Positions 44,929-56,343 of a stretch of DNA of 64,000 nucleotides are shown piece after piece. The DNA comes from Myxococcus sp. CA023 (lineage in GTDB: Bacteria; Myxococcota; Myxococcia; Myxococcales; Myxococcaceae), in contig NZ_JAAEAH010000039.1 in assembly GCF_010998615.1 (NCBI RefSeq), forward strand, positions 1-64,000. Direction: 5' to 3'. The translations under genes were made by a program, and so were the position numbers. Numbering within the stretch: the first letter of the stretch is position 1; every line of letters starts with the position of its first letter. Under the pieces are notes generated by a model, which did no database searches, was not told the origin of the DNA, and saw only the letters and a program-made list of their open reading frames with translations.

Positions 44929-46824
44929 ATGGCTAAACAATCAGGTTTGCTGCGCCGTCTTGGGAATGTGGCGCTGAACGAGGTGAGCGAGCGCATCGGC
45001 AGCCCGTCACCCACGCCTTCCTCCGGAGACACGCGCTTCACGCCGCCGACGCCTGCCGCGTCGAAGGACGAGGAATCACTCGAGGGCTGGGGCTTCGCCG
45101 ATACGCGTTTCGTGGTGAAGCCCGACGGGAGCACCGTCCTCACGGGCACCCGCTACAACATCAGCAATGTCGCGCTGCCAGACTTGATGCCGTGGTTCGC
45201 CGGCAAGCTGGCCTCGCCGCTGGGGTACGACAATCGGAACGAGCCGCACTACCCGCCCGAGATTCCCGCGGCGAAGAAGAACGACAAGCTTGTAGCGGCG
45301 CTGCGCGAGTTCCTGAAGGAAGAGCAGCTCACCGACGACCCCAAGCAGCGCCTGCGCCGTGGCCATGGCCACACCGGCGGTGAAATCTGGGCAATCCGCT
45401 ACGGGAAGCTGGACCGGGTGCCCGACCTCGTCATCTTCCCGCGCAGCCACGATGAGGTGGTGCGACTGGTGGAGGTCGCCACCCAGCACGGCGCCTGTGT
45501 CATCCCCTTCGGCGGCGGCACCAATGTGACGGAGGCGCTGCGCATCCCGCTCTCCGAGGAGCGCCTGGTCATCGCCGTCGACATGCGGCAGATGAACCGG
45601 ATTCTGTGGGTGGACCCCGTCAACCGCATGGCCTGCATCGAGGCGGGCGCCACGGGCCGTCACCTGATGGAGGAGCTCGCGAAGTTCGGCTTCACCATGG
45701 GCCATGAGCCGGACAGCCTCGAGTTCTCCACGCTCGGCGGGTGGATTGCCACGAACGCCAGCGGCATGAAGAAGAACCGCTACGGCAACATCGAGGACCT
45801 GGTGCTCGACATGCAGGTCGTCACGCCCCAGGGCATCGTGGAGCGCCCGCGCCAGGCCCCCCGGGAGAGCGTGGGCGTCAACCCGCGCCAGTACATGTTC
45901 GGCAGCGAGGGCAACTTCGGCATCGTCACCACGGCGGTGGTGAAGCTGTTCCCGCTTCCCGAAGTGCAGCGCTACGGCTCGGTCATCTTCCCCGACCTCG
46001 AAACGGGCCTCTCGTTCCTCTACGCGCTCCAGCAGTCGGGAGCGGTGCCGGCCAGCGTGCGGGTGATGGACAACACCCAGTTCCACTTCGGCCAGGCGCT
46101 CAAGCCAGCCAAGCACGGGCTGGCCGCGAAGCTGAAGAGCGAGGTCGAGAAGGCCGTGGTGACGAAGCTCAAGGGCTTCGACCCGTACAAGCTCGCCGTG
46201 GCCACCCTCGTCTTCGAGGGCTCGCGCGAGGAGGTCGCCTTCCAGGAGAAGACGGTGTACCGCATCGCCTCGGAGCACGGCGGCATGAAGGGCGGTGGCG
46301 CCAACGGTGAGCGCGGCTACCAGCTGACCTTCGGCATCGCGTACATCCGGGACCTCACGTTCGAGCACTGGGCCATCGCCGAGAGCTTCGAGACGAGCGT
46401 GCCGTGGAGCCGTGCCATGGACCTCTACGAGCGCGTGCAGCGCCGCGTCGAGAAGGAGCACGCCGCGCTGGGCCTGCCGGGCAAGGTCTTCTTCACCGGC
46501 CGATTCACGCAAGTCTACCAGACGGGCGTGGTCATCTATTTCTACCTGGGCTTCTACGCGCGCGGCGTCAGCGACCCGGTGGGCGCGTACGCGGCGCTCG
46601 AGCATGCGGCGCGTGAGGAGATTCTGGCCGCGGGCGGCTCGCTGTCGCATCACCACGGCGTCGGCAAGATTCGCCGCGACTTCCTGCCCGAGGTGTACTC
46701 GGAGGCCGCGCTGACCCTCAACCGCAAGGTGAAGGCCGCCATCGACCCCGACAACGTCTTCGGCGCGTCGAACTGCGGAATCAACGGCCCGGTGGCCCTG
46801 ACCCCGGATGAGGAGGCGCACTGA
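44929..46824 (+). CDS. agpS: Alkylglycerone-phosphate (alkyl-DHAP) synthase, FAD-dependent
   Basis: 631 residues. Replaces the acyl chain of acyl-DHAP with a fatty alcohol, making the ether bond. Signatures: the GWGF motif (LEGWGFADTRFV), the FAD-binding PCMH-type domain (VPFGG-like FGGGTNVTEALR; GHEPDSLEFSTLGGWIATNA; KNRYGNIEDLV), GSEGNFGIVT, and the C-terminal SHHHGVGKIRRD with the histidines implicated in catalysis. No signal peptide. The ATG at 44929 is preceded by a GTG 6 bases earlier. Its stop overlaps the next gene by one base (TGATG). AgpS is known to support ether lipids in Myxococcus xanthus. Confidence 0.92.
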   Translation: MAKQSGLLRRLGNVALNEVSERIGSPSPTPSSGDTRFTPPTPAASKDEESLEGWGFADTRFVVKPDGSTVLTGTRYNISNVALPDLMPWFAGKLASPLGYDNRNEPHYPPEIPAAKKNDKLVAALREFLKEEQLTDDPKQRLRRGHGHTGGEIWAIRYGKLDRVPDLVIFPRSHDEVVRLVEVATQHGACVIPFGGGTNVTEALRIPLSEERLVIAVDMRQMNRILWVDPVNRMACIEAGATGRHLMEELAKFGFTMGHEPDSLEFSTLGGWIATNASGMKKNRYGNIEDLVLDMQVVTPQGIVERPRQAPRESVGVNPRQYMFGSEGNFGIVTTAVVKLFPLPEVQRYGSVIFPDLETGLSFLYALQQSGAVPASVRVMDNTQFHFGQALKPAKHGLAAKLKSEVEKAVVTKLKGFDPYKLAVATLVFEGSREEVAFQEKTVYRIASEHGGMKGGGANGERGYQLTFGIAYIRDLTFEHWAIAESFETSVPWSRAMDLYERVQRRVEKEHAALGLPGKVFFTGRFTQVYQTGVVIYFYLGFYARGVSDPVGAYAALEHAAREEILAAGGSLSHHHGVGKIRRDFLPEVYSEAALTLNRKVKAAIDPDNVFGASNCGINGPVALTPDEEAH

Positions 46825-49430
46825 TGTCCCGCCACGTATTTCTCACCGGCGTCACGGGTTTTGTCGGCAAGGTGGTGCTGGAGGCGCTGCTCGCGCAGGG
46901 CGTCGAGCGCGTCACGGTGCTGGTGCGCGAGTCGAAGGACCGCCAGGGCCGCGTGCATTCAGCCGCGGAGCGCTTCGCGAAGGTGGCCCAGGCCGAGTGC
47001 TTCTCGCGCCTGCCGTCCGGCTGGGCGGAGCGCGTCGCGGTGGTGAGCGGCGACCTCGAGCAGCCCGCTTGCGGCCTGTCTCCCGCCGACGCCGACGCCG
47101 TGCGCCAGCACGTCACCCACGTCGTGCACTGCGCCGCCAGCGTGGAGTTCGACCTGCCGCTGGCGCAGGCGACCTCGGCCAACATCCGGAGTGCGCTGTC
47201 GGTGCTGGAGCTCACGCGCACGTGCCCCAAGGTGGTGGGCATGGTCGACGTGTCGACGGCCTACGTCAGCGTGTGGCGGCCCGGCCCCATCGAAGAGAAG
47301 CTGGCGCACCTGCCGAAGCCCGCCGCGGAGCTCTACGAGGCCTTCCAGGTGGCGCAGGGCGACGGCCGCGAGTGGCTGGAGCTCACCGGCCACCCCAACA
47401 CGTACACGCTCACCAAGAGCGTCGCCGAGCACCTCATCTGTGAACGCCGCGGCCACGTGCCCGTCGTCATCGTGCGCCCCAGCATCGTCTCGGCGGCCCA
47501 CCGCACGCCCTTCCCGGCCTGGCTCGACAGCCCGGCGGCGCTCGCGGGCTGCCTGCTGTACAGCGGCCTGGGCGTGGTGCGCGCCTTCAACGCCGACCCG
47601 TCGGTGCGCCTGGACGTGGTGCCGGTGGATGTGGTCGCCAGTGAAGTCGTACGTTCGGTGTTCGGCCCCATGCCGAAGCCCGGCCAGGCCGTTCCCATCG
47701 TTCACGCCACCATGGGTGTGCAGCGCGCGCTGCGCATCGACATGGCCGCGGCGACGACCATCGAGTGGTTCAAGCACCGCCCCGGCGTGGTGAAGACGCC
47801 CGACATGTTCGTCGGCCGCAAGGACCACGGCTTCGACGCGGTCGACTTGATGCGCCGGGAGCTACCGGTGCAACTGCAGAAGGCGGCGCTCGCGCTCTTC
47901 GGCCAGGCCAAGGCCCACCGCCGGCTGGTGCGCGCCGACGAGAAGGTGCAGTACCTCAACGAAGGCTTCGCGTACTTCACGCACCACACCTTCGACTTCG
48001 TGCGCAGCGCGCCGCTGGAGGTCCCCGGCTTCGAGCCCTTCGAGTACGTGCGCGTGGTGAACGAGGGCATGTACCGCCACCTGCTGTCGCGCGATGAGAG
48101 CCAGGTGTCCTTCGCCGGGCCGAAGCACGACGACGCGCGCGGCGACCGGGCGTGGGTCCAGGAGCGCGGCGTGGGCAACACCACGCACAAGGTGTTTGGC
48201 TATGCGCTGCGCAAGACGTTCCGCCACTGCACCAGCGACGTGACGTTCGACCGGCCGTCGTTCGAGCGCGCGATGGCGCAGGTGCCCCCCGGCACGCTGG
48301 TGGTGCTGGCGCCCACCCACCGCAGCTACTTCGACTTCCTGCTGTCCAGCTACCTGTGCTTCCAGCACCCGGAGCTGGGCATCTCGATGCCACACATCGC
48401 CGCCGCGGAGGAGTTCGGCCGCATCCCCGTGGTGGGCCCGATTCTCAAGGACTCGCAGGCCTTCTTCATCAAGCGCGGCGTGGGCCGCGAGGTGCCGGAG
48501 CTGGGCGAGGAGCTGCGCCGGCTCACCGAGAAGAACGCTTCGCTCATGTTCTTCGTCGAGGGTCAGCGCAGCCGCGCGCGGCTGATGCTGCCGCCCAAGC
48601 GCGGGATGTTGCGCGCGCTGCAGAATACGAAGCGCCAGTTCGTCGTGTTGCCCATCGCCATCTCCTACGACCGGCTTCCGGAGGAGGCGTCCCTGTCGGA
48701 GGAACTGTCCGGCAAGCCGCGCCCGAAGATGACACTCACCGGCGTGCTGTCGTGGCTCACGAAGCTGACGCGTGGCCAGGTGCAGCTGGGCCGTGTGCAT
48801 CTGTCGTGTGGCGCGCCGCTGGCGCTCAACCCGGACACCGACGTCCGCGCGCTGAGCCATACGCTCATGGCGGAGCTGCAGCGCCACACCACGGTGAGCA
48901 GCTTCCATCTGCGCACGTTCCTCGCCGAGAACCCGATTCCGGGCGTGGATGAAGCGTGGCTGCGCGAGGCCGTCGAGCGCCGCGGAGGCCGAGTGCTCGA
49001 CAGCGACCTGCCCGTCCCCAGCCCTCTGTCTCCCGCGCTGGCGCACTCGCTCCGGAACCAGTGGCAGCACTGGTTCGCCGGTGACGTGCTGGCCCGGCAG
49101 CCCGGCAACCCCGCGCTGGAGGACCACCTGTCGCGCTACCGTTGGTGCGCCACGCCGCTGGCCGAGCTGAGCGACGCGCGCGTCGACGCCGTGGTGAAGG
49201 CGCTCTTCGAGCCTGTCGTGCGCGACTACCAGGAAGCGACGAAGGTGCGCGCGCCCGACGAGCTGAAGGCCGTGGCGGTGACGCACCGGCCACACCTCGA
49301 TGGCGTGGTGCAGGCGCTGGTCTCGCGCGACATCGTGAAGCCCGCGGGTGACAACTTCGAGTGGGGGCCGAACGCGGCGGAGCTCTCGCAGTTCCATGAG
49401 GCATGCGCCTGGCGCGGGGTTCAGCCATGA
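46824..49430 (+). CDS. Fused fatty acyl reductase and DHAP/G3P acyltransferase
   Basis: 868 residues with two enzymes. Residues about 1-380 are a fatty acyl-CoA reductase: Rossmann TGVTGFVGKVV, catalytic YTLTK, substrate-pocket and C-terminal sterile-like region. Residues about 430-720 are a PlsB/GNPAT-type acyltransferase: motif I THRSYFDF (H-x4-D), IPVVGPI, motif III FFVEGQRSRAR and motif IV LPIAISYDR. The reductase supplies fatty alcohol and the acyltransferase makes acyl-DHAP or acyl-G3P, the two substrates of the neighbouring AgpS. The C-terminal 140 residues are helical and unassigned. It overlaps both neighbours (TGATG and ATGA). Confidence 0.9.
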   Translation: MSRHVFLTGVTGFVGKVVLEALLAQGVERVTVLVRESKDRQGRVHSAAERFAKVAQAECFSRLPSGWAERVAVVSGDLEQPACGLSPADADAVRQHVTHVVHCAASVEFDLPLAQATSANIRSALSVLELTRTCPKVVGMVDVSTAYVSVWRPGPIEEKLAHLPKPAAELYEAFQVAQGDGREWLELTGHPNTYTLTKSVAEHLICERRGHVPVVIVRPSIVSAAHRTPFPAWLDSPAALAGCLLYSGLGVVRAFNADPSVRLDVVPVDVVASEVVRSVFGPMPKPGQAVPIVHATMGVQRALRIDMAAATTIEWFKHRPGVVKTPDMFVGRKDHGFDAVDLMRRELPVQLQKAALALFGQAKAHRRLVRADEKVQYLNEGFAYFTHHTFDFVRSAPLEVPGFEPFEYVRVVNEGMYRHLLSRDESQVSFAGPKHDDARGDRAWVQERGVGNTTHKVFGYALRKTFRHCTSDVTFDRPSFERAMAQVPPGTLVVLAPTHRSYFDFLLSSYLCFQHPELGISMPHIAAAEEFGRIPVVGPILKDSQAFFIKRGVGREVPELGEELRRLTEKNASLMFFVEGQRSRARLMLPPKRGMLRALQNTKRQFVVLPIAISYDRLPEEASLSEELSGKPRPKMTLTGVLSWLTKLTRGQVQLGRVHLSCGAPLALNPDTDVRALSHTLMAELQRHTTVSSFHLRTFLAENPIPGVDEAWLREAVERRGGRVLDSDLPVPSPLSPALAHSLRNQWQHWFAGDVLARQPGNPALEDHLSRYRWCATPLAELSDARVDAVVKALFEPVVRDYQEATKVRAPDELKAVAVTHRPHLDGVVQALVSRDIVKPAGDNFEWGPNAAELSQFHEACAWRGVQP

Positions 49431-50392
49431 AGACACTCGTGACAGGAGCCAGCGGGTTCCTCGGACGCAACCTCCTGGAGACGCTGGGCGACGACGCCGT
49501 GGCGCTGGTTCGCTCGCCGCTGCCGGGCCCGGTGGCCCAGGTGTCGGGCACGCCGCTCGACCCTGACGCGTGGCTGTCCCAGGCCCAGGGCGTGAAGGTG
49601 CTGATTCACTCCGCGGGAATGGTCCACCACAGCCGGCAGCACGCCGACGAGATGGTGCGCTTCAACATCGACAGCTCGCTGGCCATGGTGCGCGCCGCGA
49701 AGGCGCTCGACGCCCGGCTGGTGCTGGTGTCGACCTCAGGCACGGTGGGCTGCTTCTCCCATCCGACCATCGAGGCGGACGAGCACTCCCTCTACGCCGA
49801 GGCGCTCGTGGGCCGGTGGCCCTACTACCTGTCGAAGATTCGCGCCGAACAACAGTCGCGGAAGCTGGCGAAGCAGCTCGGCGTGGAGATGACGGTGGTG
49901 CGGCCTCCGGTCCTCCTCGGCCCTGGGGACACCTTGGGCCGCTCGACGACCAACGTGGCCCGCGTGCTGAACGGCCGACTCCCCTTCATTCCTACGGGTG
50001 GCATCGCCTTCACCGACGTGCGGGACGTGGCACACGCGCTCGCGGTGCTGGCGAAGAAGACCGACTGGCGGGACACGTACCACCTGCCCGGCACCACCCT
50101 GCCTCTGCGCACCTTCTTCGAGCGCGTGGGCGAGGTCGCCGGCATCCGGGTGAACCGTCCCGGCGTGCCGACGCTCGTCGTCGATGGGCTCGCGAAGCTC
50201 GGCTCCCATGTGCCGCTCAAGAAGCTGCCGGACCCCGTGGTGCTCGAGATGTCGACGTGCCACTGGGGGTTCAAGACGGTGTGGAGCCACGAGGAGCTCG
50301 ACTACCGGCCGCGGAGCCACCGGCAGACGCTGAGCGACACGGTGGCGTGGCTGCGCGAGGCACAGGCGCGGCAGACGCCTCTGGCGGGCTGA
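49427..50392 (+). CDS. Extended SDR (NAD-dependent epimerase/dehydratase family)
   Basis: 321 residues from the ATG that overlaps the previous stop (ATGA). The N-terminal TGASGFLGRNLLETLG is the Rossmann site; the catalytic YYLSK (YxxxK) and upstream Ser (LVSTSGTVG) are present. It resembles 3-beta-HSD/epimerase-like extended SDRs. Given its place, the attractive role is reduction of alkyl- or acyl-DHAP to the glycerol phosphate, the step after AgpS, but that enzyme is usually a classical SDR, so the role is inference. A strong hairpin follows. Confidence 0.85.
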   Translation: MKTLVTGASGFLGRNLLETLGDDAVALVRSPLPGPVAQVSGTPLDPDAWLSQAQGVKVLIHSAGMVHHSRQHADEMVRFNIDSSLAMVRAAKALDARLVLVSTSGTVGCFSHPTIEADEHSLYAEALVGRWPYYLSKIRAEQQSRKLAKQLGVEMTVVRPPVLLGPGDTLGRSTTNVARVLNGRLPFIPTGGIAFTDVRDVAHALAVLAKKTDWRDTYHLPGTTLPLRTFFERVGEVAGIRVNRPGVPTLVVDGLAKLGSHVPLKKLPDPVVLEMSTCHWGFKTVWSHEELDYRPRSHRQTLSDTVAWLREAQARQTPLAG

Positions 50393-50397
50393 AGTCT

Positions 50398-50427
50398 GGA
50401 GGGGCAGCGCTCCGTCGCGGCCCCTCC
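50398..50427 (+). terminator. Stem-loop after the ether-lipid operon
   Basis: GGAGGGGC at 50398-50405 pairs exactly with GCCCCTCC at 50420-50427 across a 14-base loop. No U-tract follows (C-run and TCAAAC instead). Probably marks the end of the three-gene transcript. Confidence 0.5.
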
Positions 50428-50507
50428 CCCCCTCAAACAACGAGGGCGCGATGCGGCGCATGGCCTAGACTGGGTCCGAACCAACCCTCTTACGGACCCG
50501 GTCGACC

Positions 50508-52049
50508 ATGAAGCCCACGCCAGGAGACATCTTCGTCGTCCACACCCCTCGGCTTGACGCCTACACGGCGGTCCAGGTGACCGCCCTGAAGGTCGAGGGG
50601 AAGGACGAGCTGGCCTCCGTGCTGGCGTTGGACTGGGTGGGCACCTCGCTGCCCGACGCCGCCGCTGTCGCGGCCATGGCCCCCGCCAACTTCAACTTCT
50701 TCTTCTGGAAGGACCACTGCGTCCACGTCTGGACGTCCGCCGAGGTTCCTCGCGGCTTCACCCGGGTGGGCCGCCGGCCGCCCCTCGTCGTCGAGGACGT
50801 CAACAGCTACAGCGGTTGGCCATCCGGCAGCGCCCTCTACAGTCAGCGCCGCTGGGAGGCCATCCCCCAGGCGCAGCGCGACGCCTTCAAGCAGATGGTC
50901 GCAGCACCCGACGAGCAGGTGCTGTTCACGGTCGGCGACATGGAGGTACGCCGCTCGACGCAGCGGCTGGATACGGCTCGCCTCGCCGCCGCGCCTGACT
51001 TGACGGTGTTCGAGGTGCTGCCGATTCTGACGTCTGTCAATGCGGACGCCCCCATCCCTGGCCTGTTCGACTTCATCCGGCGCCGCCCCTTTGTCTATGA
51101 ATCAGCGGTGCTCAAGCATGGTGAGCGCCGAGTCGACCTGCGGGGAGCCCAACTGTCCCGGCTCACGCTCGACGTGACGGGCGTCCACGAGCTCTATCTG
51201 AACGACGGCCTTGAGGACCTGTCCCTGGTCGGCCAGCCTGACCCGGCGCTGAAGATTCACGGCGAGGCGGATGGGCGCTGGCTGACCTTGTCCCTGGGCG
51301 CTCCGGACATGCCCTGGTCCGGTCTGGACACACTGGACAGCCTTCATCTGCGGGCCGCGCGCGACGTGGATGCGTCGCGCATCGTGCGGCGCTTTCCGAA
51401 CCTGACGGAGCTGCGCATCTGGGGAGCCCCGGGCTACCTGAGAAACACCGCGGAGCTGGCGAAGCTCCCGGCCCTGGCCATGCTGACATTGAGCGACCTG
51501 TTCGGGATGTCACCCGACGAGTTTCCCGGTCCGGAGCAGCTCCCCCACCTGGGCATGCTCTGGTTGACGAGCATTCCCGCGGACGTCGCCGCCCAGGTGA
51601 AGAGAGCCTACAAGGCCGCTGCGCGCGAGGGATTGGACCTGTCGGTGCGACAGCCGCGCAAGGCAGATTGGCTGGCGGAGAACCTGGACAACCCATTTCG
51701 CGTCTGGGACGGAGCCGACAACATCAGTCCAGCCCAGGCGAAGAAGGCCGCGGCGCTGTACCGCCAGGCACGGTCGGCCGCGCTCAAGGCCGTATCCGAA
51801 GGGGAGCGCTCCCCCGCCGCCCTCGTGTCCGCGCTCACCCCCATCGTCACGGCCTACACCGAGGGCTTCAACAAGCTGGATGCCCGCCACACCTTCATCT
51901 TCACCGAGGAGCGTGAGCAGATTTATCTCGCGCTGATGGGCATCTTCGACGCAGTGGATGAAAAGCTCCGGTCCACGGAAGGAACTCCCGCCGAGCCGCT
52001 CAATCGAGATGCCCTGGTGTCGGTGATGGATTCGATTCGAGACTTCTAG
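50508..52049 (+). CDS. Hypothetical protein with LRR-like region
   Basis: 513 residues, no signal peptide. The first 170 residues form a globular N-terminal domain (KPTPGDIFVVHTPRLDAYTAVQVT). About 200-390 is leucine-rich with irregular repeats (LSRLTLDVTGVHELYLNDGL, FPNLTELRIWGAPGYLRNTA, LPALAMLTLSDLFG), suggesting an LRR-type solenoid. The helical C-terminus (AKKAAALYRQARSAALKAV...) ends the protein. Related proteins in actinobacteria and myxobacteria are often mis-annotated as motility proteins. Function unknown. Confidence 0.75.
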   Translation: MKPTPGDIFVVHTPRLDAYTAVQVTALKVEGKDELASVLALDWVGTSLPDAAAVAAMAPANFNFFFWKDHCVHVWTSAEVPRGFTRVGRRPPLVVEDVNSYSGWPSGSALYSQRRWEAIPQAQRDAFKQMVAAPDEQVLFTVGDMEVRRSTQRLDTARLAAAPDLTVFEVLPILTSVNADAPIPGLFDFIRRRPFVYESAVLKHGERRVDLRGAQLSRLTLDVTGVHELYLNDGLEDLSLVGQPDPALKIHGEADGRWLTLSLGAPDMPWSGLDTLDSLHLRAARDVDASRIVRRFPNLTELRIWGAPGYLRNTAELAKLPALAMLTLSDLFGMSPDEFPGPEQLPHLGMLWLTSIPADVAAQVKRAYKAAAREGLDLSVRQPRKADWLAENLDNPFRVWDGADNISPAQAKKAAALYRQARSAALKAVSEGERSPAALVSALTPIVTAYTEGFNKLDARHTFIFTEEREQIYLALMGIFDAVDEKLRSTEGTPAEPLNRDALVSVMDSIRDF

Positions 52050-52359
52050 GGTGATTCACCCGCGCAAGCACGCTGGTGACTCCCTTCGGCGAATTCACGG
52101 AGCCCTGCATACATCGGCGACTACGTTGGCCAGCCGATTGCTTGGGGCCGTGAATGCCTTCATCGAGCAATCCGGCTATTTTCGTAACAAATGTGTATCA
52201 ATCCACAGGAGACAACCGGACGCAGTCATTGAATTTTTTCACAGACGCAGAGGCATGTAGCGTCCGCCCGCGTGCTCCAACAGGACATCTGCCCTTTCCG
52301 TATCGGAACACTTATTACCGCTTAAAACGGGCAAATCTGGCGTGCTATCTTCCGCCGCC
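52050..52359. other. Intergenic region, AT-rich, probable promoter of the next lipoprotein
   Basis: Clearly AT-richer than its surroundings (TTGAATTTTTTCACAGACGC, ACACTTATTACCGCTTAAAA) with no coding frame of good quality. It likely holds the promoter of the lipoprotein at 52360; I could not fix -35/-10 boxes with confidence. Confidence 0.4.
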
Positions 52360-53121
52360 ATGCGCACTTCCCTCAGCTTCGCGTCCCTCCTCGTCGCTTC
52401 TTCCCTCACCGCTGGCTGTCTCGGCCCCGAGACGGACACTGATACGGATGCGGTTCAGTCCATCGAGCAGCAGGCCACGGACCCCTTGTTCCGCGTCCAC
52501 AACATCGTCGAGGCGGTGCTCCCGGCCGCCAACTACGACGGTGTCGCTGGCAACGAGTGCATCGCGCTCGTGAACCCCGAGCACCGCCTCCGCAAGATCA
52601 TCATCGTCGAGACGGCCGGTGCCAACGGCGCTTGCGCGCTCAATGCCTACAGCGCTGGCGGCGCCCTCAGCTTCACCTGGGGCGACACCGCCGTCTACCA
52701 GGGCCCGGCCGGCATCGCCTCCATCCGCGCGGCGCTCTCCGACACGGATGGCGCCGTGCACCGCCTCACCGGCACGCTCACCTCCGAGGCCACCACCCTG
52801 GCCCACCTGCAGTCCTTCCTCACGCAGACCAACACCCAGCAGGCCAGCCAGCTCGCCACGTTCACCGCGGAGCGCGTCCACTCCCGCTACGACTTCGAGG
52901 GCCAGGAGCAGGTCTACGCCGAGGCCGCCTACCAGGCCGTCCGAGTCACCCAGCCCTGTGAGAACCCCGGCTACCCGACCCTCGAGGCCCGCATCCACAA
53001 CGGCTTCGTCTATGGCTACAAGGCCAGCAACACGGGCAGCTGCCACAGCGGCTGGTTCACCCGGCGCTACGTCTACAACCGCGACTGGCAGCTCGTCGAC
53101 AGCTACGAGTACTCCGAGTAG
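52360..53121 (+). CDS. Lipoprotein of unknown function
   Basis: 253 residues from the ATG at 52360 (the frame also opens at 52342). Lipobox SLTAGC, then an acidic linker. The mature protein is beta-rich with four cysteines positioned to pair (NECIALVNPE, GACALNAYS, QPCENPG, GSCHSGWF). No recognised enzyme motif. Codon usage is strongly biased to C-ending codons, typical of a highly expressed myxobacterial gene. A large stem-loop lies 50 bases downstream. Confidence 0.78.
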   Translation: MRTSLSFASLLVASSLTAGCLGPETDTDTDAVQSIEQQATDPLFRVHNIVEAVLPAANYDGVAGNECIALVNPEHRLRKIIIVETAGANGACALNAYSAGGALSFTWGDTAVYQGPAGIASIRAALSDTDGAVHRLTGTLTSEATTLAHLQSFLTQTNTQQASQLATFTAERVHSRYDFEGQEQVYAEAAYQAVRVTQPCENPGYPTLEARIHNGFVYGYKASNTGSCHSGWFTRRYVYNRDWQLVDSYEYSE

Positions 53122-53174
53122 TCCGCCACGCCGCGGCTTGATGCGGCAGGCAGTCGCCGTTGCTCATTGATGGC

Positions 53175-53222
53175 CATGGATTGGCCTCTCGCGCGAAGCG
53201 GTCCAGCGGGAGGCCATCCATG
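53175..53222 (+). other. Long near-perfect hairpin
   Basis: CATGGATTGGCCTCTCGC (53175-53192) pairs with GCGGGAGGCCATCCATG (53206-53222) over 17 pairs with one bulged T and one G-U, leaving a 13-base loop. The stem is far stronger than other intergenic hairpins here. No T-run follows. It could be a factor-independent terminator, an RNA processing site or the relic of a small palindromic element. Confidence 0.5.
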
Positions 53223-53312
53223 AGTGCTTCGTCCAGAAGAGCGGCCGGGCACAGCCTCATCACAGACGAACAGCGATTCACCCCGTATTGGGTACCAGGC
53301 GGGCCAGCCGGC

Positions 53313-53798
53313 TCAGGTCACCACGCGTGCCCGCGCGCCATGGACCCCCATCTGCAGTTGGAGCGAGTAGCTGCCCCCATCCCCATGTTCGCTGCTTCGC
53401 GTCCATTGGGGCCGGCCTGAATCCGCCGCGAACGCGACGAAGACGTCTTGGTACGAGACGATGACCTGCCCGTCTTCCACCAGCACCGACGCGGACGTGA
53501 AGTTCGGCGCATGAGCCGGCGCCACGCGCTGCGTCCAGAGCGGGCGCCCACTCTCGTAGTCGAGCACGTGGACATCGAGGAAGACGCGCTTCTTCAAGAC
53601 GCCATCGGAGCCACCCGCGAACACGAACACTCGCCCATCCCGCACCTCCACGTGCGTGGGACGCGGGCGCATCCCTGGGACCGATTTGCCAGGAACGGGG
53701 AACGTCCATGCGGTACTGCCGCTCATGCGGTCATAGGCCGCGACCAGGCCATTGAAAGCCGTGACGAGGAGTGGACTGGACTGGTGCGGTGCGTTCAT
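53313..53798 (-). CDS. PQQ-like beta-propeller protein (short)
   Basis: 161 residues from the ATG at 53798. Two to three propeller blades are visible (LLVTAFNGLVAAYDRMSGST, VLDYESGRPLWTQRVA, VFVAFAADSGRPQWT), each ending in the W of the PQQ/WD-type strand. Full PQQ-propeller proteins have six to eight blades, so this is either a small independent protein or a fragment of a larger one. No signal peptide. The ribosome site is weak. Cytoplasmic by prediction. Confidence 0.6.
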   Translation of the reverse strand: MNAPHQSSPLLVTAFNGLVAAYDRMSGSTAWTFPVPGKSVPGMRPRPTHVEVRDGRVFVFAGGSDGVLKKRVFLDVHVLDYESGRPLWTQRVAPAHAPNFTSASVLVEDGQVIVSYQDVFVAFAADSGRPQWTRSSEHGDGGSYSLQLQMGVHGARARVVT

Positions 53799-54212
53799 GC
53801 CGCGATCCGTTACCACAGAAGCCCAGAGCCCCCAGCCTCCGCCCCCGGCCTGAGCGCACAGCCCCCACGGTGCCCCCGGGAGAAGACCGCGCCATGGGCG
53901 TCGCCCCCCCCTTGGGAGACGGGGCCTTGAATACGTACTGGCCCCTACTTTCGTAGAATCGCGAGTGAGTCCGGGCACTTGGGGCCCCTAGTGATGCAGC
54001 CACCCACCCCGCATGTCGTCCGGACTCGCGCCCCGCATGAGAGCCGGCCCGGCGCTGGAGGCCGTAACGCACCCGCCCAGAACGTTGGTAGGACTCCCAA
54101 CCTGCTGGGGCGCGCCTAGGAAACTCCCAGATTGCGCTGAAATCAACTATACGCGCTCCGTACAAATTTCGCGGCACACGAGCGACCCGGTCGGTGAGGT
54201 CAGGCTCCCGGG
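53799..54212. other. Intergenic region upstream of the pyrophosphatase
   Basis: About 410 bases without a credible gene on either strand; the small frames here are shadows. It presumably carries the divergent promoters of the propeller gene and hppA. An AT-rich AAATCAACTATACGC segment near 54140 may be part of the hppA promoter, but this is a guess. Confidence 0.35.
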
Positions 54213-56309
<2,097 letters not shown>

Positions 56310-56322
56310 TCGCACCGCTGTG

Positions 56323-56343
56323 GCGCCTCGGATACCGAGGCGC
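56323..56343 (+). terminator. Stem-loop after hppA
   Basis: GCGCCTCGG pairs exactly with CCGAGGCGC across ATA (56323-56343), beginning 14 bases after the hppA stop. No U-run follows. The next 350 bases to the small gene at 56704 contain no convincing coding frame. Confidence 0.55.

Noticed and set aside
45076-49436. Long minus-strand frames (581 and 524 residues) antisense to agpS and the reductase-acyltransferase
   Set aside because: Compositionally extreme (Arg/His/Leu/Val-rich) with no motifs, while the plus strand encodes recognisable enzymes with overlapping start/stop codons.
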